A stretch of 64,000 bases of DNA, from positions 240,550,843 through 240,614,842 of the forward strand of contig NC_090989.1 of assembly GCF_041146395.1 (NCBI RefSeq), given 5' to 3'. Positions 22,961 through 34,705 of the stretch are shown one piece after another (the first letter of the stretch is position 1; every line of letters begins with the position of its first letter). Both the position numbers and the translations under genes were made by a program. The notes under the pieces are model-generated. The model worked only from the letters and a program-made list of their open reading frames with translations. It made no database searches and was not told the DNA's origin. The stretch comes from Eulemur rufifrons. Taxonomy: Eukaryota > Chordata > Mammalia > Primates > Lemuridae.

Positions 22961-23199
22961 CTAAAAAAGACATGGAGAGATGATTAACATCCTCAACAAA
23001 GTCTTTGAAATGTGTAGAATAATGGCTTTCATGTTTTTTTTTTTATCCTTAGAATGCATCTCAACCCAGATTCCTGGTATCACCCTAAAAAGTGCAGATT
23101 GAATAAATACTTCCATGGGAATGCAGCTCCCTCCTTGATCTAGGGATAGATTTTAGAATATTTGGAAAAGTAGATGTAGTTTATAACAACAGAATCATC
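22961..23199. other. Unique sequence
   Basis: AT-rich; would be the upstream intron if the 22746-22960 exon is real. Confidence 0.35.
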
Positions 23200-23212
23200 A
23201 GTTTTAATTTTA

Positions 23213-23323
23213 TTTTTATTTCTTTTTTTTAATTTTTTTTTATTTCAGTTCATTATGGGGGTACAAAAGTTCAGGTTATATATATTGCCCATGCCTCCCC
23301 ATCCCCCCGAGTTTGAGCTTCAT
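23213..23323 (-). mobile_element. Short, severely 5'-truncated L1 3' end, minus strand
   Basis: Poly(T)-rich left end, then 'tatgggggtacaaa', 'gttatatatattgcccatgc', the antisense of a strepsirrhine-like L1 3'UTR. It is flanked by the direct repeat agttttaatttta (23200-23212 and 23324-23336), a target-site duplication. Only about 110 bases were inserted. Confidence 0.8.
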
Positions 23324-23739
23324 AGTTTTAATTTTAAATAATTAAAATTGAATTTCTCTCAGCTGAGCTATTGAAAATTATTAGGTTACAATGAGCTTGA
23401 AACTGTATTTTCTAATGAACAACTGGATTATAGCTAATCAATGTTGTCTGTTGAAGTAGATCTATGTACCCTAACAGCCAATCAAGTTGAGAGATATTTT
23501 GTTTATGATATTTGTGTCTATGCAAATATAAAGTGCTGTTACAAACAGAACTATATATGCATATATACATTTCCTGTGGCTCTCAGGACACCAAAGCTGT
23601 GTTCTAATGCTGTCTTCAGGATGCATGTGGTGGAGACAGCTTTATAAATGAAATGTTGTATTTCTGCTATTTCAGCAATTAGATAACATTGCACAGAAAC
23701 TTTAATTTTTACACTAACAATTTTAGTTTGCTTATTAGG

Positions 23740-24010
23740 AAAGCAATATGTTTATTAAAAATGAAAATACATAAAAAGAAGAAACTAGAATAGTTTATAT
23801 TAATAGTATTAACACTATTAACCATTTAGTCAATTTCTTCTATACACATATATATAGATTAAAAAGTGTCCATCTCTCCATATCATTAGACATTCCTGCA
23901 GAAAATCTCTTTTAAAGTCTGCATAACCCATCATTTTGGTATATATTTAGTTTATTTAATCAATTGCCTACTGTTGGACATCCATTTTTTTAAAACATGA
24001 TATAGAAACT
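23740..24010 (-). mobile_element. LINE-like 3'-region fragment, antisense
   Basis: 'tctgcataacccatcatttt' and 'caattgcctactgttggaca' resemble the antisense 3' region of old L1M elements. Diverged. Confidence 0.45.
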
Positions 24011-24937
24011 CAGTTTTAAAGGTTGAATTGTTATTTTAACATACTATTTCTCAAAAGAAAAATCTGAGAAACCTGAAAGAAACTGTAAACAGGATAGAAA
24101 TATATTAAGGTCCCATATGACTTATATGGGCATGGTTTTAAGGCTACTATTAGTAACTTCTCAATACTGTGACACTTCCTTTTAGTTTTGAAAGAGAAAT
24201 TTCATGGTGATAAATAGAAGTGTGGCTTATTAAAGTGTCTAAAGAATTGACTACAGACTCCAAAATAGTTTCATTCTGTTTCATATTTTTAATGTTATTG
24301 GTTAGGCAAGACACTAAAACTCATTTGGACTGACAAATCTCCAGTTCTCTTTTCCTTATTTTAACACTTACATGGGGAAATATGACTTCCCCTGGTTTGT
24401 TAACCCATTAGCACAGTGGTTCTTTAATGACTGTATGTATCGGTGGTGTTTTGTAAGCTGAAATGACTGAAATGTTTTATTGCTAAAATTCAGTAATGTA
24501 TGTATTTTCTGACTTTGCAGAAAAAGAATAGTTAACAGATAGATTTTCTCATTTAAAATTTTTCGCTCCACAAATTTTACTTAAAACTTTGGCGTCTGCT
24601 ACAGATTGCCTCCTTGACATTACTTACAAAAAACCAAACCAAACCTAAACAACACAAAATCATTACAGACAAGCAACAAACAAATGGTATTAGGAGATGA
24701 AAAAAAAAAACAAAAAACACCAAACTCAAGGAATCTGCTGTGTTTAGACCCACTTTTTTTTCATAGATATAACCACTTATGGTAGATCATATAGATAAAT
24801 AGGTAGATTGTATATGTCTTCTAGTAATCTTGTCTCTGGATTCTAGTTTATATAACAGAACTGAATATATCAACAAATCCTGGTGTTCTGCGAAGGATAT
24901 GGTGTCACCTAGTGTTTGGACTCCTAAACCTGAGAAC
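24011..24937. other. Unique AT-rich sequence
   Basis: No gene or clear repeat. A-rich tracts lie at about 24690-24720. Confidence 0.4.
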
Positions 24938-24939
24938 TA

Positions 24940-25528
24940 CAGTTATGTGTTGCTTAACGACAGGGATACGTTCTGAGAAATGCATAGTTAGGTGATTTTG
25001 TCATTGTGTGAACATCGTAGAATGTACTCACACAAACATAAATGGTATAGCCCACTATACACCAAGGCCCTATGGTGTAGCCTGTTGCTCCTAGGCTACA
25101 AACCTGCACAGTATATTACTGTACTGAATACTGTAGGCAATTGTAACACAATGGTGAGTATTTGTATATCTAAACATAGAAAAGTACAGTAAAACTATGG
25201 TAGAAGATTAAAAAAAATGTTAACCCTGTATAGGGCACTTACCATGAATGGAGCTTGCAGGACTGGAAATTGCTCTGGGTGAGTGAGTGAGTGGTGAGTG
25301 AATGTGAAGGCCTAGAGCATTACTGTACACTACTGTAGACTTTATAAACACTGTACACTTAGGCTACACTAAATTTATGAAAAATAAAGTAATTGCACTA
25401 CGATATTTCCACTGTTACAAAGTCCCTAGGAGTTAGGAATTTTTCAGCCCCATTATAATCTTATGGGACCATTCATTTGTATATGTGGTCTGTCACTGAC
25501 TGAAGCGTCGTTATGCTGGGCATGACTG
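24940..25528 (-). mobile_element. Complete Tigger/MER2-like non-autonomous element
   Basis: 589 bases from cagttatgtgttgcttaacg to ...gttatgctgggcatgactg, flanked on both sides by the TA target duplication (24938-24939 and 25529-25530). Inside, 'aatactgtaggcaattgtaa' and 'agtgagtggtgagtgaatgt' are the complement of the Tigger 3' region seen at 16.2-16.5 kb. No transposase is encoded. Confidence 0.88.
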
Positions 25529-25530
25529 TA

Positions 25531-27298
25531 ATGCTGTAGGTAGAACATAGGTTGCCAGCCCTTAGTGAAATATACCTCTGCTAAAAATCATGACTTCTGC
25601 CAAAACCCTTCTCCAGAAATCCCTGGCACACTCAGATAAAATGCTCCAACTCACGTAGAGTGTTTTGCAGTAGCACAGGCCTCCAACAGAGTTTTTCTCC
25701 ATCCCAGGCTGTAACAATAGCACTTCAACTGATTGAACACTTCTGTGTACCAGCTATCTCACTTCTCATGCCACCCCTTGGGGGTTGAGGGATTGCTACC
25801 ATTCCCCTTGTCCCCACAGGGAAGTGAAGGCGTAGAGGATAAGAGACTCATCCAAGACTGCAAAGCTTTAAGTACCACTTTTGTATTGTTTTCCTTTAGG
25901 GTTTTTCTCTGCACTGCTCCCAGCTCCTGTCTGAACGTAGTAGTAAGAGGCATCTGTTATCTTTTAAATATGGGATTTCAGAAATAAAGCTAACAGGGGA
26001 ACACAAACAAGAGGTTTTTGCTTCCTATTAAGACATAAGCCCTGCTACCTGGTATTTTGTGTAGAATTAATAGTCGAGGGGTACTTTTAAGGACAAGGGC
26101 AGGTGACCTTTTGAGGTCTTATCATGTGTCATACGTTGGCCTAGTGAGGGGTTCCATTTCTAGCACCTATATTTGCTCTGCAACTTTGGAAAGGTTGTAT
26201 GTTCTGGTTGGGTATCTATTTCCTCATTTACAAATTCCGGGCCTTGGACTAGATAAGTGCTCATGTCTCCCAGCCCCAGCCTTTTCTGACACTAAGACCC
26301 TCACCTCACGCTCCAAAGGGCATGTGGGGCCTGCAGATCCTCCTGAGTTTTTCACAAGTGTCTCTGTGGACTTGCTATGTCAGTGAGTCTGTAGATTCAG
26401 CTCAGAAGCATTGCTGACACCGGGCCATTCGTTCCACTCACACTCAAGGTGAAAAGTTAGAGAAAGGTGATTTTATTTGGGACGAGCCTTCTGGCCTACA
26501 ATGCCTGCTCCCAAGGGCACTCTCTCAATGCACAGTTCAAAGCACTGCCTAATGCACATGCTGATCCCAGTGTGGCTTTTTGTAAAGCCAAATGCCACTG
26601 ACAAAAAAATGGGAAAGCTTCTCTCATTTTTATTGTGTTCCTGGCCATTCCAAGAGTCATTTCCTTTCCTTTCAGGGAGATAAAGAGACATATATTATGT
26701 GGGCAGAAGATGCTGTGTTCTGGTCAATAACGCAGGCCACAGAGGTCAATGGCTTTAAGCCAAGCCTGGCTGAAAGCTGCCATAAATTTTCAAAGGTTGG
26801 GGGAGGAAGATTTAGAGACTGATGTACGCTGGCTGAGAGGAGGGAAGACACTGGGCATAAATGGCCCTCTAAAAAAGAACAGAGTATCAGTCCCATAAAA
26901 TCCTACAACAGTCTATACAGGGTCCCTGGAATGGGGAGAATTTTGCCCACCCAAGTTTTACTATGGAGTGGAGACAAATAAAAAAAGATCTGAAAATAAA
27001 TCTCTGAGGCCAGCCCGTCCTGTGAGACTGAAACTTGAAACCTTCTTCTCTGATTTTCCAATTCATCAGCATCTTTAGTACTAATGAGCTGACTCCAAGC
27101 TTGATGGCACAGCCCCATAAAGCCTCCATTTGGTCTGGTCTTCACTTGTTTCTTTGTCTTTCTCACCGCCTACCTTAGGAATCACGTTAGCATAGAAACA
27201 TTATAGATTCAAACTCCTTTCCCCGCCCCTCTCTTCCCCAAAGCACCTGCTTTGGAAGGCCACCAGATTTATTTACCACTTTTTGCAAAGGACTGGAA
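25531..27298. other. Unique sequence
   Basis: Several short overlapping frames (25733-25987, 26057-26386, 26477-26822) lack recognisable similarity. No repeat recognised. Confidence 0.4.
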
Positions 27299-27329
<31 letters not shown>

Positions 27330-27349
27330 AGAGAGAGAGAAAGAGAGAG
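27299..27349. repeat. (GT)n(GA)n composite microsatellite
   Basis: About 14 GT units run into imperfect GA units. Confidence 0.95.
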
Positions 27350-27814
27350 GGAGTTGTAGAAATGAAGGATGGCTTCACCTCTTCTAAACACATCTGGGCT
27401 AAAACACACATTATGTAGCAGTTATAATCCCACATTTACTAAAAGCACATGATGAATAGTCTTTAAAAATAAAAGTGATTAAGGATATAATACATGACAA
27501 GATACTGGATGAATGTGCATGCCAAAAAGGTCTGTTTCCATTCCATAAAACACAAGAATAACATAAGAAAATACAAACATGGAATGATCACTAGGACCTT
27601 TAATACCACAAGGGATACTTTGTGGTCATGTGTATGTGTATGTGTACATATGCATATTCATGTATACAACGATTTCCCTCAAAAGTTAAAATATGACAAT
27701 GTAGGGAATTTAAAAAAATAGTAATTACTTCGGGGGTTTAAAAAATTTTACTTTACTTACTTTTTTATTTAGTACTCTAACTCTTCACTTTGGTTGGCAT
27801 TTTGCAAGCCTTCA

Positions 27815-27955
27815 CATAGCCCTGAATAGTTTTCCAAGCCTTATGCATATTTTATCTCATTTTGTCAACTCTGAGAAACTGAAACTCAGTAAGAGTAAAT
27901 ATCTTGTTCAATAATTTTCAGCAACAGAGCCTAGGAAGAAATAATATTAAACCCT
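27815..27955 (-). mobile_element. Probable MIR fragment, minus strand
   Basis: 'ttatctcattttgtcaactc' and 'gagaaactgaaactcagtaa' fit the complement of MIR. Diverged. Confidence 0.5.
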
Positions 27956-27969
27956 GACGTTGCATTTAT

Positions 27970-28170
27970 AAGTAGCTGAGTCCATTCTAAGCACACTACA
28001 AATATTAACTCATGACACTTCCAGTAAGTCTCAAAGATGCAGGTCCTATAGTCATTGCTGTATTACAGATGGGAAAACCAAAGGGAAGAGAGGTTAAGTC
28101 ACTTGCCCAAGGTCACATGGAGAGTCAGTGTCTGATTTGGGATTTATGTCCACTTGATATCTAGGCCACA
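27970..28170 (-). mobile_element. MIR SINE, minus strand
   Basis: 'ttacagatgggaaaacc', 'gagaggttaagtcacttgcc' and 'caaggtcacatggagagtc' are diagnostic. Confidence 0.9.
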
Positions 28171-28719
28171 TTTCCTCTAGAATGAATTTGAAAGGAAATC
28201 GCATTTCAAATCACAACCCAGGCAGTGGGTACATTTATATCAACTGCAAAAGCATATGGGAATTTCTTAGGGTAAAGACAAAGACAGCTTAACATGGTTA
28301 ACTAGCACGTTGGGTTCTTAATTTAACTTAGCTAACACAAACACCTTGTCAGCTGAGTATTTAGAATTAAGAAGATGTTTACAACCAGCTCTCCAAAAGT
28401 GTCCTAAGGCCACCATTTATGTCGACGTGGCACTGTAGATGTCATGTGCCTCACAAAAAGTCCCTCCTTACTCCCTAGGAGAGCTTAGCATAAGGTGAAG
28501 CCCACTGTACAGCCATAAGCAGGGCAGGGAAGCCCTGGATGTCTGCAGTGTAGCCTGCAGGAGCCAATGCACCAACAGACTTGAAGTTGTAAATAAACAG
28601 TCACCATGTCCTCTATTGGTCAGATCCAAAGAATGGCCCCAAATAAGCTTTCTAGAGAAATCTAGAAATCAATATCAGGGAGTGAATTAAAACTAGAAAT
28701 AGGCCTTCTCTGAAGCCAA
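28171..28719. other. Unique sequence
   Basis: No gene or repeat recognised. Confidence 0.4.
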
Positions 28720-29100
28720 AGAAATATTTGATGATCTGCACGAGGGTCTTAGAATATTAAAATAAATGCTTAATGCAGTATCAACAATGGCGGTGTATTT
28801 TAAATGATGACGTTTACCTGATGATGTTTTTCACATATACCCATAAGTACAATGCACTACAATTGTGCTACTCACAAAATAATTACAGAATATATAAAAA
28901 TATTAATTTATAGTATCCCTTTGGGAGGAATACTCCATTAATGGGACACTCATTTAAAGTTGTATGATGAATTCCTTCTTTCACTGTATTAAAAAGAACA
29001 ATTAAAGCTGGGCTTTCATGTATTCACCCCCAATTACTTTCTACCCTGGAATAATTTTATTCCAGAGTCTACTATTCTAGCTATCTTTCATAACCTGTTC
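28720..29100. promoter_or_regulatory. Possible conserved non-coding block (homeodomain-rich)
   Basis: Repeat-free, with many homeodomain-like cores (CATTAATG at about 28935, CAATTA, TTAATTTATA) beside ACAATGG and TGATGACG sites. Suggestive texture only. Confidence 0.2.
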
Positions 29101-29509
29101 CCTGGAGGGAAGTTGGAAGAGGAAGAACTATTTATTTTCATTATATTTCATAGGTCCCTTTTCATTAGTTCTCCTTTTTACTGTAATTTGAGGCATTTCT
29201 TTATTGTTTTACAGCATATACAATGCTTTTGAGCCCTGCAACTGCCCAAACCACACTATTAGTTGCTAGCAATAATCATACTGAAAGAAAACTTGAGAGT
29301 ACATTTGTGCCTGTTCTCTGAAATTAAGTAGAACACTTTGCAGATAACTCTCTGTGATATATCTATATTTTTGACCCAAGATATAGAAAGATATTGTTTC
29401 CAACATCGCACAGTTTTGTATCTCAAATAAGAACGATGCTACCTTTTATTTAAAAAAATGTTAAAAGCTATTTAGCTTGTTCTGTTCATTGATGTTTGAA
29501 AGCTACTAC
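29101..29509. other. Unique AT-rich sequence
   Basis: No gene or clear repeat recognised. Confidence 0.4.
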
Positions 29510-29640
29510 AACTTATCCCTTCATTCATTGATCAAAAATGTGTTGATGTTACACTTGGTGTAAGACACTGGCCTAGAAATTCAGAAAACAAAAATGTTTT
29601 TTTAAAAGTCCCTGCTCTCAAGGAGCTTAATTATAATACC
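29510..29640 (+). repeat. Ancient interspersed repeat fragment, unassigned
   Basis: The pattern 'acactggcctagaaattc' ... 'tccctgctctcaaggagctt' matches a widely dispersed eutherian repeat whose name I cannot give with confidence. Confidence 0.45.
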
Positions 29641-30764
29641 ACATTTTCTTATCAAATTTAAACATTAGATAGTTTAAAATCAGGATAAAGAAATTGAGAA
29701 AAAATGAATCTGACCTATCAAAACAGGTACTAGTTAGAAATAATTGTTTAATACAGGTTTAATATAGCTCATAATGGGATGCTTTTCTCATTACTAGGAA
29801 GGGATTTCAAGAAAGAAATGCAATTTCCATCAGTCTTACGCCTTTGCAACATCCCATATGGGACAGTGTCTTTTTGAAACTTCAGTGTTCTTTTGTTTCT
29901 ATCAGACCATGAGGCAGAATGTTCATTCCAGTAAAATACATGTGCAGGTGCCAAGATGCTGGAGGTGAATTGGAACCTTAAGGCCTGATTTCACTTACAC
30001 TTGTCTTTGTAAATATCTGTTCATAGAGGTGTGTGTGCGTGTGACTATGTATTTATATATATTTGATAGTTACAGGAAAAAAAGACAATTCCAAATTGTG
30101 GGGCTTAAAAAATCAGATTTCCTTTTGAAGAAAAGGTTGTCTAATTTCTGTTTGATCCACCCCCTATGTGTCCCCTCAGTAATCTCTCTCTAATCTGGAC
30201 GAACTGGTCTTTCTTCACACACATCTCTCTGTGCATATAGAGTGCTCCTGATCAGTCAAATCTTACACATCTCACTCAGCTGCTTTTCTTTGAATTAGAG
30301 AATCAGGACACCAAACTCAGAAGACTAGCATGTTCAACACAGTATTGAGTTGTCACGAACAAGCATAAAAGACATTAAATTGCAGATGTGGCTGGGACAA
30401 TTTTATTTGTGATTACTCTGAATTAGAGACAAGATGCTTTGCTTTATAAAGAAAATGCTAGCAGGACTAGGCTCCTCTGGCACAAACGCAGGTAGAGGGA
30501 TACGAGGGGGTGGAGAGGAGGAGGAGAGAGAGAGTTCAAGGAAAGGCACAGCAAGTCTGTGGAAACGGACCCCCTTCATGTAACAACAGTTACCTAGCCC
30601 CTGCAGCTGTTCACCAGACTAAATGCCCCAAATCATTTTGCATCTGTTTCCTTTATCCTTTTCCATGTTCATTGATTTACACAGTTGAAACTAGAAGTAA
30701 AAAGCAGTAATTCTCCTTTTGCTGTAGAGGGTAGACCACAGCAAGCATCTTTGTCTGTGGAATG
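29641..30764. other. Unique sequence
   Basis: No gene or recognised repeat. Confidence 0.4.
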
Positions 30765-30945
30765 CTTAGTAAATGCCAGACACTAAGTACCCTACATATA
30801 TCATCACATGGAATCCCCATTATCACCCTTTTGAATTGGGAATTATTATCCTTAATTTAGAGATGAAGAAATGGAGCCTCAAGGGTCTTACAGCAAGATG
30901 CAGAGTCAAGATTTCTCCAAAGCCCACACTCTGAGTTCCCAGTAC
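30765..30945 (-). mobile_element. MIR SINE, minus strand
   Basis: 'gtaaatgccagacactaag', 'gggaattattatccttaatt', 'agagatgaagaaatggagcc'. Confidence 0.82.
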
Positions 30946-31379
30946 TCAACTAATTGCTGATAATTGAAGTGGAGGCTACTTCCTGTTACTGTGTGAATAG
31001 ACTGGGTTTATTCATACGTTCCCCAGGGACTTGGGCACCAAGGAAAGTCCATCTTTTCCAAAGGAGTCCGCCAAGTTTTTATTCCATACTACCTATTGCT
31101 TTGGAAGTAGCCTTGCATTTTAGGGATTGCCTGTGGGTCTGGAAACCCCAAATAGAGTGGAGAAGATTGTCAGCCTAAGGTCCCAGTCAACTGCGAAAGT
31201 AAAACTGCTAGTACTTTGGGTTTTCAAGTTTGTGGTCAGTGGTGAAAACTGGTTAAAATTGTCTGCTTGCTACCCCCGCCCCCTCTTAACCCTCATTGAG
31301 TTCATAATTGGCCACAAGCAAAGGCAGCCATGCACATCGCTAAGATCCCCCTGCCCCTGCCGCCCCCTCAAGTACTGCT
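30946..31379. other. Unique sequence
   Basis: GC-moderate. Open frames at 30954-31178 and 31127-31384 are not recognisable proteins. Confidence 0.35.
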
Positions 31380-31620
31380 GGTAAGTAAAACTGCTCAATA
31401 GTTTAAGTGGAGCCCTAATTAATGAGTCTGATTCCTGCCTGACACTGGCTCATTTTTAACCTGGTAAACTCATTAAGCCTCTGCTCTTCATTTAGCCATG
31501 GGTGACCAGAGTATCATAATTTCAACTAAGTGCGCTCAGTGATTTAATGGGCCTTGAGCTTCCCACATTCCCGTGGTGTCCCATCTGAGGAGCTCAATCA
31601 GTATCCTTAGAAGTTTATTT
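31380..31620. promoter_or_regulatory. Possible conserved non-coding block
   Basis: Repeat-free block with CTAATTAATGAG (31416) and several other homeodomain or bZIP-like cores. No conservation data available here. Confidence 0.18.
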
Positions 31621-32159
31621 AGTGCAAGGAGAGATCTCTCTGATGTATCCTGAATTCAAGTGAAGGCTTTAAAGACGAATGAAAGCAAACTGCTGGCTCC
31701 ACAATTTCAAACGACCCATTTTGCTTTGACCATAAATCAGCCAAAGGTTCTGAAATGCAGACAGTTTCCAGACAGACCAGGTCATCTCCTGAGTTAATGA
31801 GACAAGTCCGTGTGCTCCAGAACAGTCCCTGCCTTTACCAGCAGATGCCAGCACTTCCTCTTCTTGGATAAGAAAGGGCCCAGGGGTTTGGTCTCCACTC
31901 CACACATTCTGGGATGTTTTAATAAAGGCAGATTAAAAGCAACAAAAACAACACATACACACAAACACAAAGATTGTTCTCTAACTGCTTTCATTCCCAG
32001 TTCCTGCCCAGTTAATCACATCAAAGAGAAGTCTCAGAAAGCTCTGTTTTCTCATTGCCGTTACTGCTATTCGTGTGAATGTGTAGATGTCGAATAAACT
32101 GCATCCTTCGCATATCAAAGAAATTTTGAAAACTCAAACAGGACAGGGCTAGTTGGTTT
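31621..32159. other. Unique sequence
   Basis: A 95-codon frame at 31810-32097 and minus-strand frames show no recognisable similarity. Confidence 0.35.
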
Positions 32160-32520
32160 CTAGGTTCTCATAAAGCCCCCGTCAATAGCAAGCTCCCAGT
32201 AAGTGTTTTATAACAGTGACAGCTTTGCAAATACTGTAACATATGTAACTTGGACTGGGTCAATACACGGCGGGGAAATCAGACTGAGATGGTCGAGCTG
32301 TTCATTTTGGCTGTCTTTACAATCAATCAGCCAGACCAGCCGAGCCTGCAGTGATACTCACTGATTATTGAGAAAGCTAAAACAAATGGATTGGCCATTC
32401 TGTCTGCCAAGGCCCATTCAATAACTACAACCTTTGTCAAGACATAGACGGGTGCCATCTTTTGAAAACCAAAGTTGTTAGAAATAACTCCCAGGTCCAT
32501 CCAAAACTGAGGCTGCACTT
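32160..32520. promoter_or_regulatory. Possible enhancer-like non-coding block
   Basis: Repeat-free, compositionally balanced block with closely spaced cores: AGTGACAGC at about 32214 (MEIS/TALE type), ACAATCAATCAG at about 32320 (PBX type), ACAAATGG and CCTTTGTC (SOX/TCF type) at about 32384 and 32431. Inference from texture only. Confidence 0.25.
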
Positions 32521-32527
32521 TGGTGCC

Positions 32528-32546
32528 AAAAAAAAAAAAAAAAAAA
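32528..32546. repeat. Poly(A) tract
   Basis: Nineteen consecutive A at the right edge of the 32.2-32.5 kb block, with no SINE or LINE body attached. Confidence 0.95.
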
Positions 32547-33599
32547 GGATTTGTTCAATTTATTTCAAAACACTTTGTTGAGCAGGTTTTGCAGACGGAC
32601 CCATTTTAGAAACTCAAAATTTACAGGCTTTTGTGCCAAGCCATAGCAATAATAATTTCTGCCTCACCCTGACTTGCTTTTCTTTTTCTTCTTTGGGCAT
32701 CTTTTGCCTTTGTGCTTAATTCAAAGCTTCTAAACTGAGTAATCATTTCAAACATATTTCCCAACTATGAAGATAAAATTCTTTAAAAAATATCCAAGTT
32801 CCAGAAATGAGATAAAGGACTCCTAAGCCCTTTCTTATAACCTGCACAAGTAACTGAATGTATTAAGCTACCACAGTTCCTCACTGCATTCTTTACTTCC
32901 AGTCAACTCATCCATGACTGCTGGAAGGATAAACATATTATGTGAGTGGCCTAATCCAAATGTCTCTGAGTCGCTAGGTTTAGGCCAAGATGTTCCAATA
33001 AAAATGAAGGCAGCCTCCCGGTCTTTGCCTAAAGTTGATTCAAATCACCTTTACTTAGAATGAATTATCTTCATAATATTTTCTTCAGGGGCTTCTCTGG
33101 TTGTAATAGAGACAGAAAACAAAAGCTTCTTATAAACATTTCCAGTTAGAGAAAGAGAAAAATTTAAGCAAAATAAATCTATTTGAGAACAGTACTTCCA
33201 ACTTCATTGAGTTTCTTAAGAATCAAGTAGAGATTGAAGACTAGATGGGCCACTAAAGAGACACAGCTAAAGAAAGGGGAGTCTCAGGGATTTAAAATGT
33301 TTATTATTTATTCATCCTAAGCTACTGATTATCTTCAGTGTATGTAAAAACTGATCACCCCTTCCATTTAATCAGAGTTTTGGAGGAATCAAATTAAAGG
33401 AGATAACAGTGGTAAAATGAGTTTTCCTAGGCATAAAGGAACTCACGTACAGGTTAGCAAAAGATACAGAGAAATGGATATGATCATACTAAGAAGAAAG
33501 ACATAACAAGATGTGATAAAATAAACAAAGGCTTTCAGATGTACTGTGGCAGAGACTGGTAGTTGTCTCACCAATCTACATTTTTCCATTTTGAAAAGT
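32547..33599. other. Unique AT-rich sequence
   Basis: No gene or clear repeat recognised. Confidence 0.4.
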
Positions 33600-33960
33600 T
33601 ATTTTAGTAATGGAGCCTCCTGAGTTGTAGCTGAGTGGCTGTCTAGTTGGAGACTGTATTTCCCAGCCTTCCTTGCAGTTAGGTATGATCTCATGACAAA
33701 ATTTGGCTAATGAGCAGTGTGCAGAAGTGTTGTGGAACTTCTGGTCATGCCCTTAAAAGGAATCTGCTTGCTCTCCACTTTCTCTTTCCTCCTTCCCAAG
33801 AACTGGAAGGTAGACATGGTGATGGTTCATTGTTAACCATGTGGATTGGGGCAGCCCCTAGTGGATGGTGGAAAGAAGGCTCTTGGATCCTTGGATCTCC
33901 TTATGGAAGGAAACCATCCCACACCCCTGGAGTGTATATCAGATTGGATGTTTATCAGAG
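33600..33960 (+). mobile_element. LTR-like (MaLR-type) body, left part
   Basis: 'gactgtatttcccagccttc', 'gcccttaaaaggaatctgct' and 'gcttgctctccactttctc' follow the order of a MaLR-like mammalian LTR. Its expected end ('aacttctatcttatttaagc') is displaced to 34384 by later sequence. Subfamily not assigned. Confidence 0.5.
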
Positions 33961-33979
33961 AGGTAATTTAATGGAGTGC

Positions 33980-34135
33980 CTTGCTAAACAAAGTGTGGTC
34001 TGCAGACCAGCAGCAGCACCTAGGAGCTTATCAGAAACATAGAATCTCAGACTGATCTCAGTCCTGCTGAATTATAATCTGCATTTAAAAAACATCTCCT
34101 GACAATTTGTACACACATTAAAAGTTGAGTAGAAA
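33980..34135. mobile_element. MER5A-like hAT-Charlie MITE
   Basis: 'aaagtgtggtctgcagacc', 'agcagcacctaggagctt' and 'agaatctcagactgatctca' match MER5A. It lies between the two halves of the LTR-like element. Confidence 0.82.
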
Positions 34136-34378
34136 GGGTGTAGTGGCTAAAAGTATAGATTCTGGAGCCAGATCCTGGGTTCAAATCCAAATCTGTGATT
34201 CAATTAGTTGTGTCACTTTGGGAAAATTATTAAAATTCTCTTGAGAATCAGTTTTCTCACATATAAATTAGGGATATTAATAATAGCTCTCTCATAGGGT
34301 TGTTGTAAGGATTATATCAGTTAATATTTGTAAACAGGTTAGTATAAAGCTATAGAAGGGCTTGCTATTACTTTTATT
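34136..34378 (+). mobile_element. MIR SINE, plus strand, nearly full length
   Basis: From 'ggtgtagtggctaaaagtat' through 'gttgtgtcactttgggaaaa' to 'gggttgttgtaaggatta'. Confidence 0.9.
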
Positions 34379-34445
34379 ACAACAAAATAACTTCTATCTT
34401 ATTTAAGCCATTTGGTCTCTGATAACGCTGTCAAACCAATGTCTG
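34379..34445 (+). mobile_element. LTR-like (MaLR-type) body, right end
   Basis: 'aataacttctatcttattta' plus 'agccatttggtctctg' resembles the 3' end of the LTR begun at 33600. Confidence 0.4.
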
Positions 34446-34589
34446 AACAAACTCATCCACTGTTAAAATAATGGATCTGGGTGAAGATTTGGAGAAGGGT
34501 AGAAATTGTGTCAAGTCTTATAATTAGAACAACCATATATCTTGTCTTTTTCAGGATAATCTTACAGTAAAATCTATTCTCTTTCAATG

Positions 34590-34705
34590 AACATTTATGA
34601 AGCATATACTATGTACCAGGCATTTTTCTAGGTGCTGGGAGATGCCTCAGTGAAGAAAACTGGTAAAAATCTCTGCCCTCAGGAAGCTTACGTTCTAGTG
34701 GAAGA
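34590..34705 (+). repeat. Ancient interspersed repeat fragment, unassigned
   Basis: 'atactatgtaccaggcattt', 'ttctaggtgctgggaga', 'ctctgccctcaggaagctta': same dispersed family as at 29.5 and 59.7 kb. Confidence 0.55.

Noticed and set aside
33848..33870. Second CTCF-like site (complement CCACTAGGGGCTGC)
   Set aside because: One G short of the core spacing and located in an LTR-like repeat. Below my threshold.
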